A stretch of DNA of 64,000 nt from Ichthyobacterium seriolicida (GTDB lineage: Bacteria; Bacteroidota; Bacteroidia; Flavobacteriales; Ichthyobacteriaceae). Shown piece after piece: positions 40,524-50,900 of the stretch (position 1 is the stretch's first letter; each line of letters starts with the position of its first letter). The notes below the pieces were generated by a model, which ran no database searches, was not told the DNA's origin, and saw only the letters and a list, made by a program, of their open reading frames with translations. The stretch lies in NCBI RefSeq assembly GCF_002369955.1, contig NZ_AP014564.1, forward strand, positions 432,893 through 496,892, in the 5' to 3' direction. The position numbers and the translations under genes were made by a program.

Positions 40524-42503
40524 TCAAACTAATTCGAGGGTTATATGTCTTTTGCTCAAATTCGTTTTAGTCACCAAGACCTCTACTTCATCGCCCAATT
40601 GATATACCCTGTCGTTGTTTACTCCTACTATTCTATAGTTCTCTGAATCTAGTCTGAATCGCCCAGGCTTAATACTATCTATCCTCACAAGGCCCTCGCA
40701 ATGATTGTCTTTCATTTGAACGTAAATTCCCCAGTCTGTAACTCCAGTTATGATGCCTTTAAACCTCTTTCCTGTGAATTTGTGCATATACAAAACCTGC
40801 ATGAATTTAATAGTATCTTTCTCTGCCTTATATGCTAATATCTCTCTTGCAGAGCAATGTTGACACATATCTTCATATTCTTTGGGGCTTACCGAAGAGC
40901 CTTTATCTAAATAGTGTTGTAATAGACGATGAGCCATTATATCTGGATAACGTCTTATAGGAGAGGTAAAGTGACTGTAATAATTAAAAGACAATCCATA
41001 GTGTCCTATATTTTCAGTGCTGTATTTAGCCTTGCTCATAGAGCGCATGACTAATGTCTCTATCATATTTGCCTCAGCCTTACCCTTTATATCGCTCAAC
41101 AACTTATTCAAAGAGGCATTGAGTTTTTTTTTAGATTTTATATCTATGCTATAGCCAAATTTCTTCACTATTCTAGATAATTCTTCTATTTTGATAGAAT
41201 CTGGTTCGTCGTGAACTCTATATACAAATGTCTTTTTATGATTTTTATTGTCTTTGTTTATAAAAGTAGAAACGCTCTTATTAGCCAAGAGCATAAATTC
41301 TTCTACTAGATGATTAGACTCTTTGCATTCTTTTAGGTATACGGACGTGGGAAATCCCTCTCTATCTAAATTGAATTTAGCTTCACCTTTATCAAAGGAA
41401 ATAGATCCTTTTGATATGCGTTTTTCTCGCATTATTTTAGCTACTTTATTCAAATACAATATCTCTTTGTTGAAGTCTCCTTTCCCTGTCTCTATCACCT
41501 CCTGAGCCTCTTCATAAGTAAAACGCCTGTTGGAATTTATCACAGTTCTACCAAACCATTGATTTTTTACATTGGCATTTTCATCTATTTGAAATATAAC
41601 AGAAAAAGTGTATTTCTCTTCATCAGGCCTAAGTGAACACACCTTATTAGACAAAATTTCTGGAAGCATGGGAACCACTTTGTCTACTAAATAGACAGAT
41701 GTGCCCCTTTTATATGCTTCTTTATCTAATAAGGTATTTGGCTTAACATAATGCGATACATCAGCTATATGAACTCCCACCTCCCAAATGCCCTTGTCTA
41801 TCTCTTCAACAGATATGGCATCGTCGAAATCTTTAGCGTCTACAGGATCTATAGTGAAGGTATCTACAGACCGCATATCTCTTCTCTTTGAGACTTCTTT
41901 GTTTAATATTTTATCGTTTATGGCATTGGCTTGCCTCTCTACTTCTTCTGGAAATTCATAAGGCAATTCGTATTCTTCTAAAATGCAATTTATCTCTACT
42001 TTATTTTCTCCTGAAGCTCCTAATACCCTTGTTACCTCTCCCTGTATTTTTTTTGATCCTATAGCCCAGTTTGTGATGTTTACCACTACTTTGTCTTTGT
42101 CCTTGGCTTTGTCTGTCTTATCCAAAGGAATAGATATATCTGTTAATATTTTTTTTTCGCTCAATACTACCCAAGCCGACTTGTCTTTTATTCTTATGGT
42201 TCCTACAAAAGATGTTTTATTTCTATTTACAATATCAGTAATCTTACCTTCCAATCTGCCTTGTTTGTTTACTTTGTGAATATAAACTTTTACTTCATCG
42301 TTATTGAAGGCTTTTAAAGCGTTGTGTTTTTCAGAAACGAATACATCTTTTACTGTGTCTTGGCTAACTATATAACAACTTCCTGTGGAAGTCATATCTA
42401 CTCTCCCTGTTATATATTTTCCGAGTAAATTGTCAGTGTGTTTTTTCTTTGATCTCATTATTTCTTTTTTGTAAAATACGGATTTGATTATTCTTTTCAA
42501 CAT
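40524..42503 (-). CDS. rnr: Ribonuclease R, short N-terminus
   Basis: 3'-5' exoribonuclease that degrades structured RNA. Cold-shock-type domains (about 28-180) precede the RNB catalytic domain, with TIDPVDAKDFDDAISV carrying the metal-binding aspartates, and a C-terminal S1 domain (about 575-655). 659 residues or, from the alternative ATG at 42458 (MRSKKKHTDN), 644. Typical relatives are about 70 residues longer, with a winged-helix domain before the first cold-shock domain; here that part is missing and an IS1182 scrap lies upstream. The core enzyme should still work. It is first of rnr-trmH-like. Confidence 0.93.
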   Translation of the reverse strand: MLKRIIKSVFYKKEIMRSKKKHTDNLLGKYITGRVDMTSTGSCYIVSQDTVKDVFVSEKHNALKAFNNDEVKVYIHKVNKQGRLEGKITDIVNRNKTSFVGTIRIKDKSAWVVLSEKKILTDISIPLDKTDKAKDKDKVVVNITNWAIGSKKIQGEVTRVLGASGENKVEINCILEEYELPYEFPEEVERQANAINDKILNKEVSKRRDMRSVDTFTIDPVDAKDFDDAISVEEIDKGIWEVGVHIADVSHYVKPNTLLDKEAYKRGTSVYLVDKVVPMLPEILSNKVCSLRPDEEKYTFSVIFQIDENANVKNQWFGRTVINSNRRFTYEEAQEVIETGKGDFNKEILYLNKVAKIMREKRISKGSISFDKGEAKFNLDREGFPTSVYLKECKESNHLVEEFMLLANKSVSTFINKDNKNHKKTFVYRVHDEPDSIKIEELSRIVKKFGYSIDIKSKKKLNASLNKLLSDIKGKAEANMIETLVMRSMSKAKYSTENIGHYGLSFNYYSHFTSPIRRYPDIMAHRLLQHYLDKGSSVSPKEYEDMCQHCSAREILAYKAEKDTIKFMQVLYMHKFTGKRFKGIITGVTDWGIYVQMKDNHCEGLVRIDSIKPGRFRLDSENYRIVGVNNDRVYQLGDEVEVLVTKTNLSKRHITLELV

Positions 42504-42687
42504 AAGAGACAGCTTTTAAAACTATAAGAAATAGACTAGAAAATATGTATTATAAATAAAGGCGGAAGATATATAATACTACTTTTGATTTAGTTGAAAA
42601 AAGTTGAAAAAAAATAGCACGCTAAGTTAGTTTTTTTTATTCTCAAAGTTTGGTTATAACTTTCAGTGTCACACTGAAAAATTATTT

Positions 42688-42915
42688 TTGTACAGACAAG
42701 ATACTATGAATAAAAACAAAAAAATATGTCATTTTTTATTTACACCCTTTAAGGGATGTCATTACAATCAAACTTTGAGCGTATATGAGGCACAAAATTG
42801 TCAAGGTTGTTCAATACGAACGCTTTGCCATAAATCAAAGCACAATATAAGGATAGAACGTAACCATCATCTTGAAAGACAAAAGAATATAATGCTTAAC
42901 AGACTTCAACAGTAA
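42688..42915 (+). mobile_element. IS1182-family transposase, C-terminal scrap
   Basis: The open frame contains YEAQNCQGCSIRTLCHKSKHNIRIERNHHLERQ in essence: the CxxC...C zinc-like motif and IERNHHLE of the IS1182 C-terminal domain. Both flanks have decayed. The remaining bases of the 42504-43098 gap hold nothing else I can support except an AT-rich hairpin at 43065-43101 beside the accD stop. Confidence 0.75.
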
Positions 42916-43098
42916 TGAAGGGTGAAATAAAAGCAAAAAAACAACTTCCTTTTAAAAGGAAACTAAAATGTAGCGCTAAATACCAAAAATTTAAAAACCG
43001 CCTGGTTTAATTAATCATACGGCTTCTTTGTTTGATTACTTTTTATAATCATATTTTGTACAAATGAAAATTAAAGCCTATTGAAATAGTTTTAATTT

Positions 43099-43962
43099 TC
43101 ACGCTTTTTTACTGTGGTAAACCATATTTAAAAAGTCATTGACTTTCTTTTTTAAAAGAGGTCTTTCCACTATAAAATCTAAGAATCCGTGCTCTAGCAA
43201 AAACTCTGAAGTTTGGAAGCCTTCTGGCAAATCCCTTCCTATGGTTTCTTTTATCACCCTAGGCCCTGCAAAACCTATCAATGCACCAGGTTCGGCTATA
43301 TTTATATCTCCCAACATGGCAAAAGAAGCACTAATCCCTCCAGTTGTAGGGTCTGTGAGAAGCGACACATAAGGTATTTTGTTTTTGGCTAAAATGGCCA
43401 ATTTAGCAGAAGTCTTTGCCATTTGCATCAGTGAAAAAGCAGCTTCCATCATTCTGGCGCCTCCAGACTTTGAAATCATCATAAAGGGTATTTTATTTTG
43501 TATTGAATAATCTATACCTCTTGATATTTTTTCTCCTACAACCGACCCCATAGATCCTCCTATAAAAGAAAAATCCATACAGGATATTACTAATCTATTT
43601 CCTTGAGATTTGCCTACTGCTGTTCTCACGGCGTCTTTTAGACCTGTATTTTTTTGAGTGACCTTTAGTCTGTCCTTATATTTTTTTTTGTCTTCGAATT
43701 TCAAAGGATCCTTAGAACTCATATTGACATCTAGTTCTTCAAATTCATTGTTATCGAACATAATTTCAAAATACTCCTTGCTATTTATCCTAACATGATA
43801 TCCATCTTCAGGACTTACGTAGAAATTTTTTTCTAGCTCTTCGGTATCTATGATCTTCCCGCTAGGAGTCTTGTACCAAAAACCTTTTGGCATATCTTTC
43901 TTTTCACCAGTGGGAGTAGTTACACCTCTTTTCTTTCTCTTAAACCAATCTATAGTACTCAT
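43099..43962 (-). CDS. accD: Acetyl-CoA carboxylase carboxyltransferase beta subunit
   Basis: With AccA it transfers carboxyl from carboxybiotin to acetyl-CoA, giving malonyl-CoA for fatty-acid synthesis. The crotonase-like core shows [45 protein letters not shown] and [10 protein letters not shown]. The N-terminal zinc ribbon of the E. coli enzyme is replaced by a Cys-free version ([19 protein letters not shown]), which from memory is normal in flavobacteria and supports the class assignment. 287 residues, intact, monocistronic. Confidence 0.96.
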   Translation of the reverse strand: MSTIDWFKRKKRGVTTPTGEKKDMPKGFWYKTPSGKIIDTEELEKNFYVSPEDGYHVRINSKEYFEIMFDNNEFEELDVNMSSKDPLKFEDKKKYKDRLKVTQKNTGLKDAVRTAVGKSQGNRLVISCMDFSFIGGSMGSVVGEKISRGIDYSIQNKIPFMMISKSGGARMMEAAFSLMQMAKTSAKLAILAKNKIPYVSLLTDPTTGGISASFAMLGDINIAEPGALIGFAGPRVIKETIGRDLPEGFQTSEFLLEHGFLDFIVERPLLKKKVNDFLNMVYHSKKA

Positions 43963-43987
43963 GACTTTATGTTTAAAGTAGTATTAA

Positions 43988-44545
43988 TTACTTCCATTTT
44001 ATATTACAACCCATACTAGGTTTTTGTTGTTTGTCTTCTATGGTTTTACCTATCAACAAATAGTCTAAAGCCATTCTTAGATCTCTTCCCGTTATAGGTG
44101 TTTCGCTCTCTGGTCTAGAATGGTCTAACTGTCCTCTATAGACTAATTTCAAATCATTATTAAAGAGGTAAAAGTCAGGAGTGCAAGCAGCTTGATAAGC
44201 CCTAGCTACATCTTGTGTTTGATCGTATAAATAAGGAAATGGATAGCTGTTTTGGTCAGCTACTTCTTTCATTAATTCAGGAGAATCTTGAGGATAGTTT
44301 TCAACGTCATTAGATGAGATAGCTATAAAGCCGATGCCTTTTTTTATATAGTCATTAGATATGGAAACTATTTCTTCATTTATGTGTATCACAAAAGGGC
44401 AGTGATTACATATGAACATTATCACAGTTCCTATTTTGCCTTTTAATTCATTCAAGTTTAGATTCTTACCAGAAACAGTGTCTAATAAATCAAAATAAGG
44501 TGCCTCCACACCCAAAGGCAACATGTTAGATAAGGTTTTAGCCAT
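43988..44545 (-). CDS. Thioredoxin-like (AhpC/TSA-type) redox protein
   Basis: Thioredoxin-fold protein with the redox site NHCPFVIHINEE, a CPF arrangement with one Cys before Pro, typical of bacteroidete thioredoxin-family proteins resembling peroxiredoxins. Other landmarks are FIAISSNDVENYPQDSPELM and ACTPDFYLFNNDLKLVYRG, which holds the second conserved Cys and the cis-Pro region. I start at 44545 (MAKTLSNM), giving 185 residues; the ATG at 44578 adds 11 residues of no family character. No signal peptide, so cytoplasmic. Likely peroxide or disulfide reduction. Intact. Confidence 0.85.
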   Translation of the reverse strand: MAKTLSNMLPLGVEAPYFDLLDTVSGKNLNLNELKGKIGTVIMFICNHCPFVIHINEEIVSISNDYIKKGIGFIAISSNDVENYPQDSPELMKEVADQNSYPFPYLYDQTQDVARAYQAACTPDFYLFNNDLKLVYRGQLDHSRPESETPITGRDLRMALDYLLIGKTIEDKQQKPSMGCNIKWK

Positions 44546-44637
44546 GATATTAAATATTTCGGTCCCCAAATATAACATATATATTGCATCACATTTTTAT
44601 TGAAAATATCATAATTTTATACCCTTAAATCTTATGT

Positions 44638-45516
44638 ATGGAAGTACCTATACAAAGGGTAACCCTTCCTCTTTTTTCGCTTAGAGGAGTAAATGTATTT
44701 GTAAAGAGAGAGGATCTTATACATCGGTATATTTCGGGTAATAAATACAGGAAATTGAAATACAATATGCTCTTTGCAGAAAATGAGAAATATAATAGAA
44801 TATTGAGTTTCGGAGGGGCTTTCTCCAATCATATTTTGGCTCTTGCTTATGCTTGTAAAGAGAAGAATATTTCTTCTGTGGGAGTCATCAGGGGTGAAGA
44901 GCTAGCAGATAAAAGACCAGATGAATTGAATTCGACTTTGAGGTTTTGTTTGGAGTGTGGTATGAAACTACACTTCATAGATAGAAAACAATATAGGGAT
45001 AAGTACCATGAGGATTTTATTCTTAGCTTAAGAAATACATTTGGGGAATTTTATTTGCTTCCAGAGGGGGGCTCTAATAATTTAGCGGTTAAAGGATGTG
45101 AGGAGATATTAGACAGTAGAACAGATAAATTCGATGTGATTTTTTGTGCTGTGGGCACAGGCGGCACTATATCTGGAATTATAAATTCTGCTAAGAAAAA
45201 TCAAAGAGTGATTGGCATTCCAGTCTTAAGAGGAGCGAATTTTTTAGAGGCAGAGATATGTAAATATTTAAACGAAGATGTATGCCAATGGTCTTTGAAT
45301 TACAACTACTCATTTGGTGGATATGCCAAGTGTGATAAAAGGTTGTTGTCGTTTATAGAGTTAATAGAAAATAAAACTTCCATACCTTTGGAACCCGTTT
45401 ATACAGGCAAGGTTTTATACGCTATTTTCGATATGATAGAGAGGAATATATTCAGCAGAGGCACTGATATATTGATGATTCATACTGGAGGATTGAGGAG
45501 CAAAAACGATTTTTAA
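44638..45516 (+). CDS. PLP-dependent ACC deaminase/D-cysteine desulfhydrase-like enzyme
   Basis: Fold-type II PLP enzyme. The substrate/PLP region reads VFVKREDLIHRYISGNKYRKLKYN, with the Schiff-base Lys in SGNKYRKL. SFGGAFSNHI follows, then the phosphate-binding Gly-rich loop VGTGGTISGI. 292 residues is short for the family (about 300-330) but all motifs are present. Reaction is uncertain: such proteins deaminate 1-aminocyclopropane-1-carboxylate or eliminate sulfide from D-cysteine. First of a run with the glucosaminidase gene (9-bp gap) and hemL. Intact. Confidence 0.88.
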   Translation: MEVPIQRVTLPLFSLRGVNVFVKREDLIHRYISGNKYRKLKYNMLFAENEKYNRILSFGGAFSNHILALAYACKEKNISSVGVIRGEELADKRPDELNSTLRFCLECGMKLHFIDRKQYRDKYHEDFILSLRNTFGEFYLLPEGGSNNLAVKGCEEILDSRTDKFDVIFCAVGTGGTISGIINSAKKNQRVIGIPVLRGANFLEAEICKYLNEDVCQWSLNYNYSFGGYAKCDKRLLSFIELIENKTSIPLEPVYTGKVLYAIFDMIERNIFSRGTDILMIHTGGLRSKNDF

Positions 45517-45525
45517 AATATATAT

Positions 45526-46476
45526 ATGATTAATATTACTAAGAAAGGGGTATTTTGTTTTTTGTATTGTAATTTGTTGTTCTCACAAAATTTTCAAGAT
45601 AGGAAAGACTATATAGAGAAATACAAGATTATAGCTATTGAAGAGATGATTACCTATGGGATTCCCGCTAGTATAACTCTAGCACAAGGCGTTTTGGAGT
45701 CAGGTAATGGAAAGAGTGAATTGTCAAATAAATCTAACAATCATTTTGGAATAAAGTGTCATACTTCTTGGGAAGGAGAAAAAGTATATCACGATGATGA
45801 TGAAAAAGGTGAATGCTTTAGAAAATACAAACATCCATGGACTTCATATAGAGATCATTCAGAGTTTTTGGTTAGCAGAAGTAGATATGCTTTTTTATTC
45901 GATTTAGATATTGATGATTATAAAGCTTGGGCTCATGGCTTGAAAAAAGCAGGTTACGCTACAGACCCTAAATACGCTAAAATACTCATCAAAATCATAG
46001 AAGATGAGGAGTTATACAAATACGACAGTATGACTCTAACTGAGGTAGAGAAAAATCAAGTAGCAGCTATCATCAGGGGTGCTGAAAGTGCTGAAAGTGA
46101 TGAGAGTATGGAACATACTTTTAAATATGGAAGTAAAAGTATAAACGGTATTAAATATGAAGTGATCTCTTCTGCTAATACTTTGGGTTCTATTTGCAAA
46201 AAACATAACCTACCAGAGTATGCCATTTTAGATTACAACGATCTTTCGAGTTCAGAAGACTTGAAAGACGGAATGAATGTTTTTTTATCTAGAAAGAAAA
46301 TAAAAGTAGAAAATGGTGTAAACACTTACGTTATAGGAGGGTCAGAGAGTTTATATGAAGTTTCTCAAAAACTTGGAATTAGGTTGAGATGGTTAGAAAA
46401 GAGAAATAATATTTCTAAAGATTCTAAGTTAAATAGAGGAGACGTTCTATATGTTAGAGATTTTAAGGAGAGTTAA
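45526..46476 (+). CDS. Exported glucosaminidase with LysM domains
   Basis: Peptidoglycan hydrolase. Signal peptide about 1-21 (CNLLFSQ), then a FlgJ/LytG-type glucosaminidase domain (about 28-165) with the catalytic Glu in [17 protein letters not shown] and [19 protein letters not shown] and GYATDPKYA. Two LysM-like cell-wall modules follow (about 206-258 and 265-315; the second starts [20 protein letters not shown]). 316 residues. Such enzymes trim glycan chains during growth and division. Located 9 bp after the PLP gene and 11 bp before hemL, so probably one transcript. Intact. Confidence 0.9.
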   Translation: MINITKKGVFCFLYCNLLFSQNFQDRKDYIEKYKIIAIEEMITYGIPASITLAQGVLESGNGKSELSNKSNNHFGIKCHTSWEGEKVYHDDDEKGECFRKYKHPWTSYRDHSEFLVSRSRYAFLFDLDIDDYKAWAHGLKKAGYATDPKYAKILIKIIEDEELYKYDSMTLTEVEKNQVAAIIRGAESAESDESMEHTFKYGSKSINGIKYEVISSANTLGSICKKHNLPEYAILDYNDLSSSEDLKDGMNVFLSRKKIKVENGVNTYVIGGSESLYEVSQKLGIRLRWLEKRNNISKDSKLNRGDVLYVRDFKES

Positions 46477-46487
46477 TTATAAATATC

Positions 46488-47765
46488 ATGCATACTAAAA
46501 GCAATAACCTTTTTAAAGAAGCTAAAAGATTTATACCTGGTGGGGTAAATTCTCCTGTGAGAGCTTTTAAAGGTGTAGGAGGCAAGCCTGTTTTTATAAG
46601 AAGGGCAAAGGGGGCTCATCTCTATGATGAAGATGGAAATGTCTATATAGATTATATAAATTCTTGGGGCCCTATGATTTTGGGTCACGCTAGTGAATCA
46701 GTTATAAACGCTATTACCGAACAAGTTAGGAGAGGAACATCATTTGGAACTCCAACAGAGATAGAAGTCGAGATAGCCAAGTTGATAATAGAGATGTGTC
46801 CTTTTATAGATATGATACGAATGGTCAATTCGGGCACGGAAGCTTGTATGAGTGCTATTCGTTTGGCAAGAGCTTATACAAACAGGGATAAGTTTATAAA
46901 ATTTGAAGGTTGTTATCACGGGCATTCAGACTCTTTTTTAATTAAGGCTGGCAGTGGAGCCATGACTTTTGGAACTCCAAGTAGTCCAGGTGTTACATCG
47001 TCTACATCTAAAGATACTTTATTAGCTACTTATAATGATATAGGAAGTGTAAAGAGGTTAATAGAGGAATATAAAAATCAAATAGCGGCTATTATTTTGG
47101 AGCCAGTGGCTGGGAATATGGGATGTATTCCTCCAGTTGATAATTTTTTAAGTCAGCTTAGGGAATTGTGTGATCAAAACAATATAGTCTTGATTTTTGA
47201 TGAAGTAATGACAGGTTTTAGATTGTCTAAAGGGGGAGCTCAGGAGTTTTTTGGAGTCAAAGCAGATTTGGTAACCTACGGAAAGATTATAGGAGGCGGT
47301 ATGCCTGTTGGTGCTTTTGCAGGCAAATCAGAAATAATGAATTGTGTTTCTCCTGTTGGAGATGTTTATCAAGCTGGCACTCTATCTGGGAACCCTATGG
47401 CTATGATAGCCGGATATACTGTTTTAAAGGAGTTGTCAGACAATCCAGATATATATAAAAACATAAATGAAAAGACAGCTAAACTTGAGAGTGAGTTTAT
47501 AAGTATTCTATCTAGAAAAGATATTCCTTTTAGGATAAACAGAGTGGGATCTATGATTAGTATATTCTTCTGTGAAGAAGAAGTAGAAAGCTTTAATTCT
47601 GCTAACACGGTTGACACTAAAGTTTTTAATAAGTTTTTTCATCATATGTTGTCCAATGGTGTGTATTTGCCTCCTTCTGCTTTTGAGACCTGGTTTATAT
47701 GCAATGAATTGTCCAATACAGATATAGAAAAAACTGTAGAAGCAGTTGATAGTTTTTCTCTTTAA
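46488..47765 (+). CDS. hemL: Glutamate-1-semialdehyde 2,1-aminomutase
   Basis: Makes 5-aminolevulinate from glutamate-1-semialdehyde, the committed supply for haem synthesis by the C5 pathway. Class-III aminotransferase fold: N-terminal [12 protein letters not shown], substrate-binding [21 protein letters not shown] aspartate in [11 protein letters not shown], and the Schiff-base lysine in [16 protein letters not shown]. 425 residues, intact. It ends the three-gene plus-strand run and converges with the lipoprotein array. Confidence 0.96.
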   Translation: MHTKSNNLFKEAKRFIPGGVNSPVRAFKGVGGKPVFIRRAKGAHLYDEDGNVYIDYINSWGPMILGHASESVINAITEQVRRGTSFGTPTEIEVEIAKLIIEMCPFIDMIRMVNSGTEACMSAIRLARAYTNRDKFIKFEGCYHGHSDSFLIKAGSGAMTFGTPSSPGVTSSTSKDTLLATYNDIGSVKRLIEEYKNQIAAIILEPVAGNMGCIPPVDNFLSQLRELCDQNNIVLIFDEVMTGFRLSKGGAQEFFGVKADLVTYGKIIGGGMPVGAFAGKSEIMNCVSPVGDVYQAGTLSGNPMAMIAGYTVLKELSDNPDIYKNINEKTAKLESEFISILSRKDIPFRINRVGSMISIFFCEEEVESFNSANTVDTKVFNKFFHHMLSNGVYLPPSAFETWFICNELSNTDIEKTVEAVDSFSL

Positions 47766-47921
47766 ATAATACAGTCTGTAACTAGATCTGTCTTTTATAG
47801 TTCTTCCTCACTACATATTAATGTGACTTTGGGTATGACGAGCCTTTTCTGTGTCATAAGTTTTTCTTGAAATTTTGTGTCACTGTTTTTTTTTAAATCA
47901 ATAAAAAAAACAGTAAAAACA

Positions 47922-47954
47922 AAACAGACAGCCATAATAACTGACTGCCTGTTT
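47922..47954 (-). terminator. Terminator of array gene 1
   Basis: AAACAGACAG ... CTGCCTGTTT stem with an A/T loop. On the minus strand it is followed by a T-rich tail. The same hairpin occurs after every gene of the array. Confidence 0.75.
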
Positions 47955-47986
47955 AGAGTTGAATAAGTATAATTGGAATTTATTTA

Positions 47987-50900
47987 CTAATTACTCGTTT
48001 GAACCTTAACCCAATAATGCCCTGCTACATTACTTCCACTACTTTCTTTAAGAGTATATTTTACTTCTTTCCCATCAGAAAAATCTTCTCCATTGTTAGG
48101 ATCTAGAGTATAAGAAGAACTACTACTACTATCCAAACTAAGTGTTAAATTACTAAGATCAGTACCTGTAGGCACAGTAATACTTATAACTCTGGTAGTT
48201 GCATTAATATCAACAGCGCTTGGAGTAATCTCGGTACTACTGCTATTTGTAAGTTTTAAACTATCACTACTAGCTATAGTTTTAGTAGAATCATATATAT
48301 AAACTTCATAAGTCTTTGTTGTAGTGCCATTTTCAGCTCTTATTGTATACTCCTTTGGAGCATCATAAGTAAATGATTGAGCTCCAGTTGGAGAAGTTAC
48401 AGTAGCATAATCTGATTTTTCTATAGTAGGAGTCTTACTACCTGTAGCAGCAGGCACAACTATTCTGCCTTTACTGCCACTACCAGTAACGGTCTCTGTA
48501 ATATTACCTTCATCAGTATTAATTGTAAATTTTGTAATCTGCGCTTCAGTTGAAGGTGTTCTAGTTACAGTAATTTTATACTCTTTATTAAGATCTGCAT
48601 AAGTAGAATTTTTTACTGTATAAGTAAATTCGCTACCCAAAGTAAATTGCTGAGCACTCACACTAGGAGTGATAGTAGTATTGGTGGCATCTCCAAAATC
48701 AATTGTAGGAGTTAGAGTTACTGTATTAGTGCCATCTGATGAGGTCTTCTCCACCGTAGCAGGAACTGTTATAGCTATAGCTCCAGTATCGTGGTTAATA
48801 CTTGTTGCGCTTATTTCAGTAGTTATACCTGTATTGCCACTAGTAGCAAATTTAAAAGAACTAATATAAGGTCCTTTAACTACCGTTACGGTATAAACTC
48901 TTTTAGAACCTGTATCAGTTTTTGTTAAAGTAAATGTATTATTGTCAGTAGTACTAATATCTCCAGATACTGCTGCACCACTAGGTGGATCTAAACTACA
49001 ACCATCAGGAAAAGTTATAGTAGGAGTTAATCCTGTTAAATTAAATTCATTTTCATTATTCTTAGGAAATTTTAACAAGATAGTACCAGTGTTATCAGAA
49101 TCAGCATGAGTTAATGTAGCTTGAACTTCTTCTTTAATGCCTTTTCCAGTAGTAGCTGGTATTTTAAAGCTTCCTAATTTTGGCGCCAATTCTTTAGTTA
49201 CAGTTACTTGATAGGTCTTTTCTACACCATTAGCTGTTACTTTATATTGTACAGGAGTTTTTTCATTAAAAGTCTCAGGAGTTCCAGTAGCAGGGACAAC
49301 AGTAACACCATTTTCAACTTCAATTGTAGGAGTTAGAGTTTGACTTAAGTCTACAGTGCTAGGAACGGTTATGGCTATAGCTCCAGTATCGTGTTTGATA
49401 CTTGTAGCGCTTATATCAGTAGTTATACCTGTATTAGTTCCACTACTAGATGTTTTAAATTTAAAAGACTTAATAGAAGGGCCTTTAACTACCGTTACGG
49501 TATAAACTCTTTTAGAACCTAAAGTAGTTGTTAGAGTAAATGTATTACTGCCAGTAGTACTAATATCTCCAGTTACTGCTGCACCACTAGCTGGATTTAC
49601 AGTATACCCACTACTTCCATCAGGAAAAGTTATAATGGGTGTCAATCCTGTTAAAGAGATATCAGTATCCATATCCTTAGGAAATTTCAGCAATATAGTA
49701 CCAGTATTAGAGTCTTCAGCATGAGTTAATTCAGCCACAACATTATTTTGAATACCATTTGTTTGATTAGCTGATATTGTAAAGTTTTTCAACTGTGGCG
49801 CTGCTTCTTTAGTTACAGTTACTTCATAAGTTTTTTCTATACCATTAGCTGAAACTTTATATTGAACAGGGGTATTTTCATTAAAGGTCTGAGTAATTCC
49901 AGTAGAAGGGACAATAGTAACATCACTTTCAACTTCAATTGTAGGAGTTAGAGTTTGACTTAAGTCTACAGTATTAGGAACTATTACTGTTATATTATTA
50001 TTAGCGTGATTAATAACTCCATTTACAGTGGTACTTATACCGGTATTAGCACTCACTACACTAGCAGCTTCAAACTTAAACGACTTAATAAACGGCCCTT
50101 TAACTGCTGTTATAGTATAAACTCTTTTAGAACCTGTATCAGTTTTTGTTAGAGTAAATGTAGCGCTGCTAATCTCTCCAGTTACTCCTGCACCACTAGC
50201 TGGACTTACAGTACAACCAGTAGAAACTTCTATAGTAGGGGTTAATCCTGTTAAATTAAATTCATTTTCATTATTCTTAGGAAATTTTAACAAGATAGTA
50301 CCAGTGTTATCAGAATCAACATGAGTTAATTCAGCCACAACGTTATTTTGAATACCATTTGTTGGATTAGCTGTTATAGTAAAACCTGTCAATTTTGGCG
50401 CCAATTCTTTAGTTACTGTAACCGCATAAGTTTTTTTTATCCCATTGGCTGTTACTATGTAATTAACAGGGCTGCTACTAGTAAACTGCTGAGATTGCGC
50501 ACTAGCAGGCTCAACTGTAGTAGTACTGTCTCCTAACGTAATTGTAGGTGTTAGACTATTATTTAAGTTTACAGTGCTAGGAACGGTTACTGTTATATTA
50601 TTATTAGCGTGATTAATAACTCCATTTACAGTGGTACTTATACCCGTATTAGTACTCCCGCCACTAGTAGTTTCAAATTTAAAAGAGCTAATAAACGGCC
50701 CTTTAACTGCCTCAACAGTATAAACTCTTTGTGACCCTGTATCAGTTTTTGTTAAAGTAAATGTATTACTACCAGTAGTACTAATATCTCCAGATACTAC
50801 CGTGCCACTAGCTGGGCTTACAATACAACCAGTAGGAACTTCTATAGTAGGAATTAATCCTGACAAACTAATTACAGTAGAAGCACTCTTAGGAAACTTT

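Noticed and set aside
44625-44832. Short minus-strand open frames opposite the PLP enzyme start
   Set aside because: They overlap an intact, motif-complete gene and show no family features.
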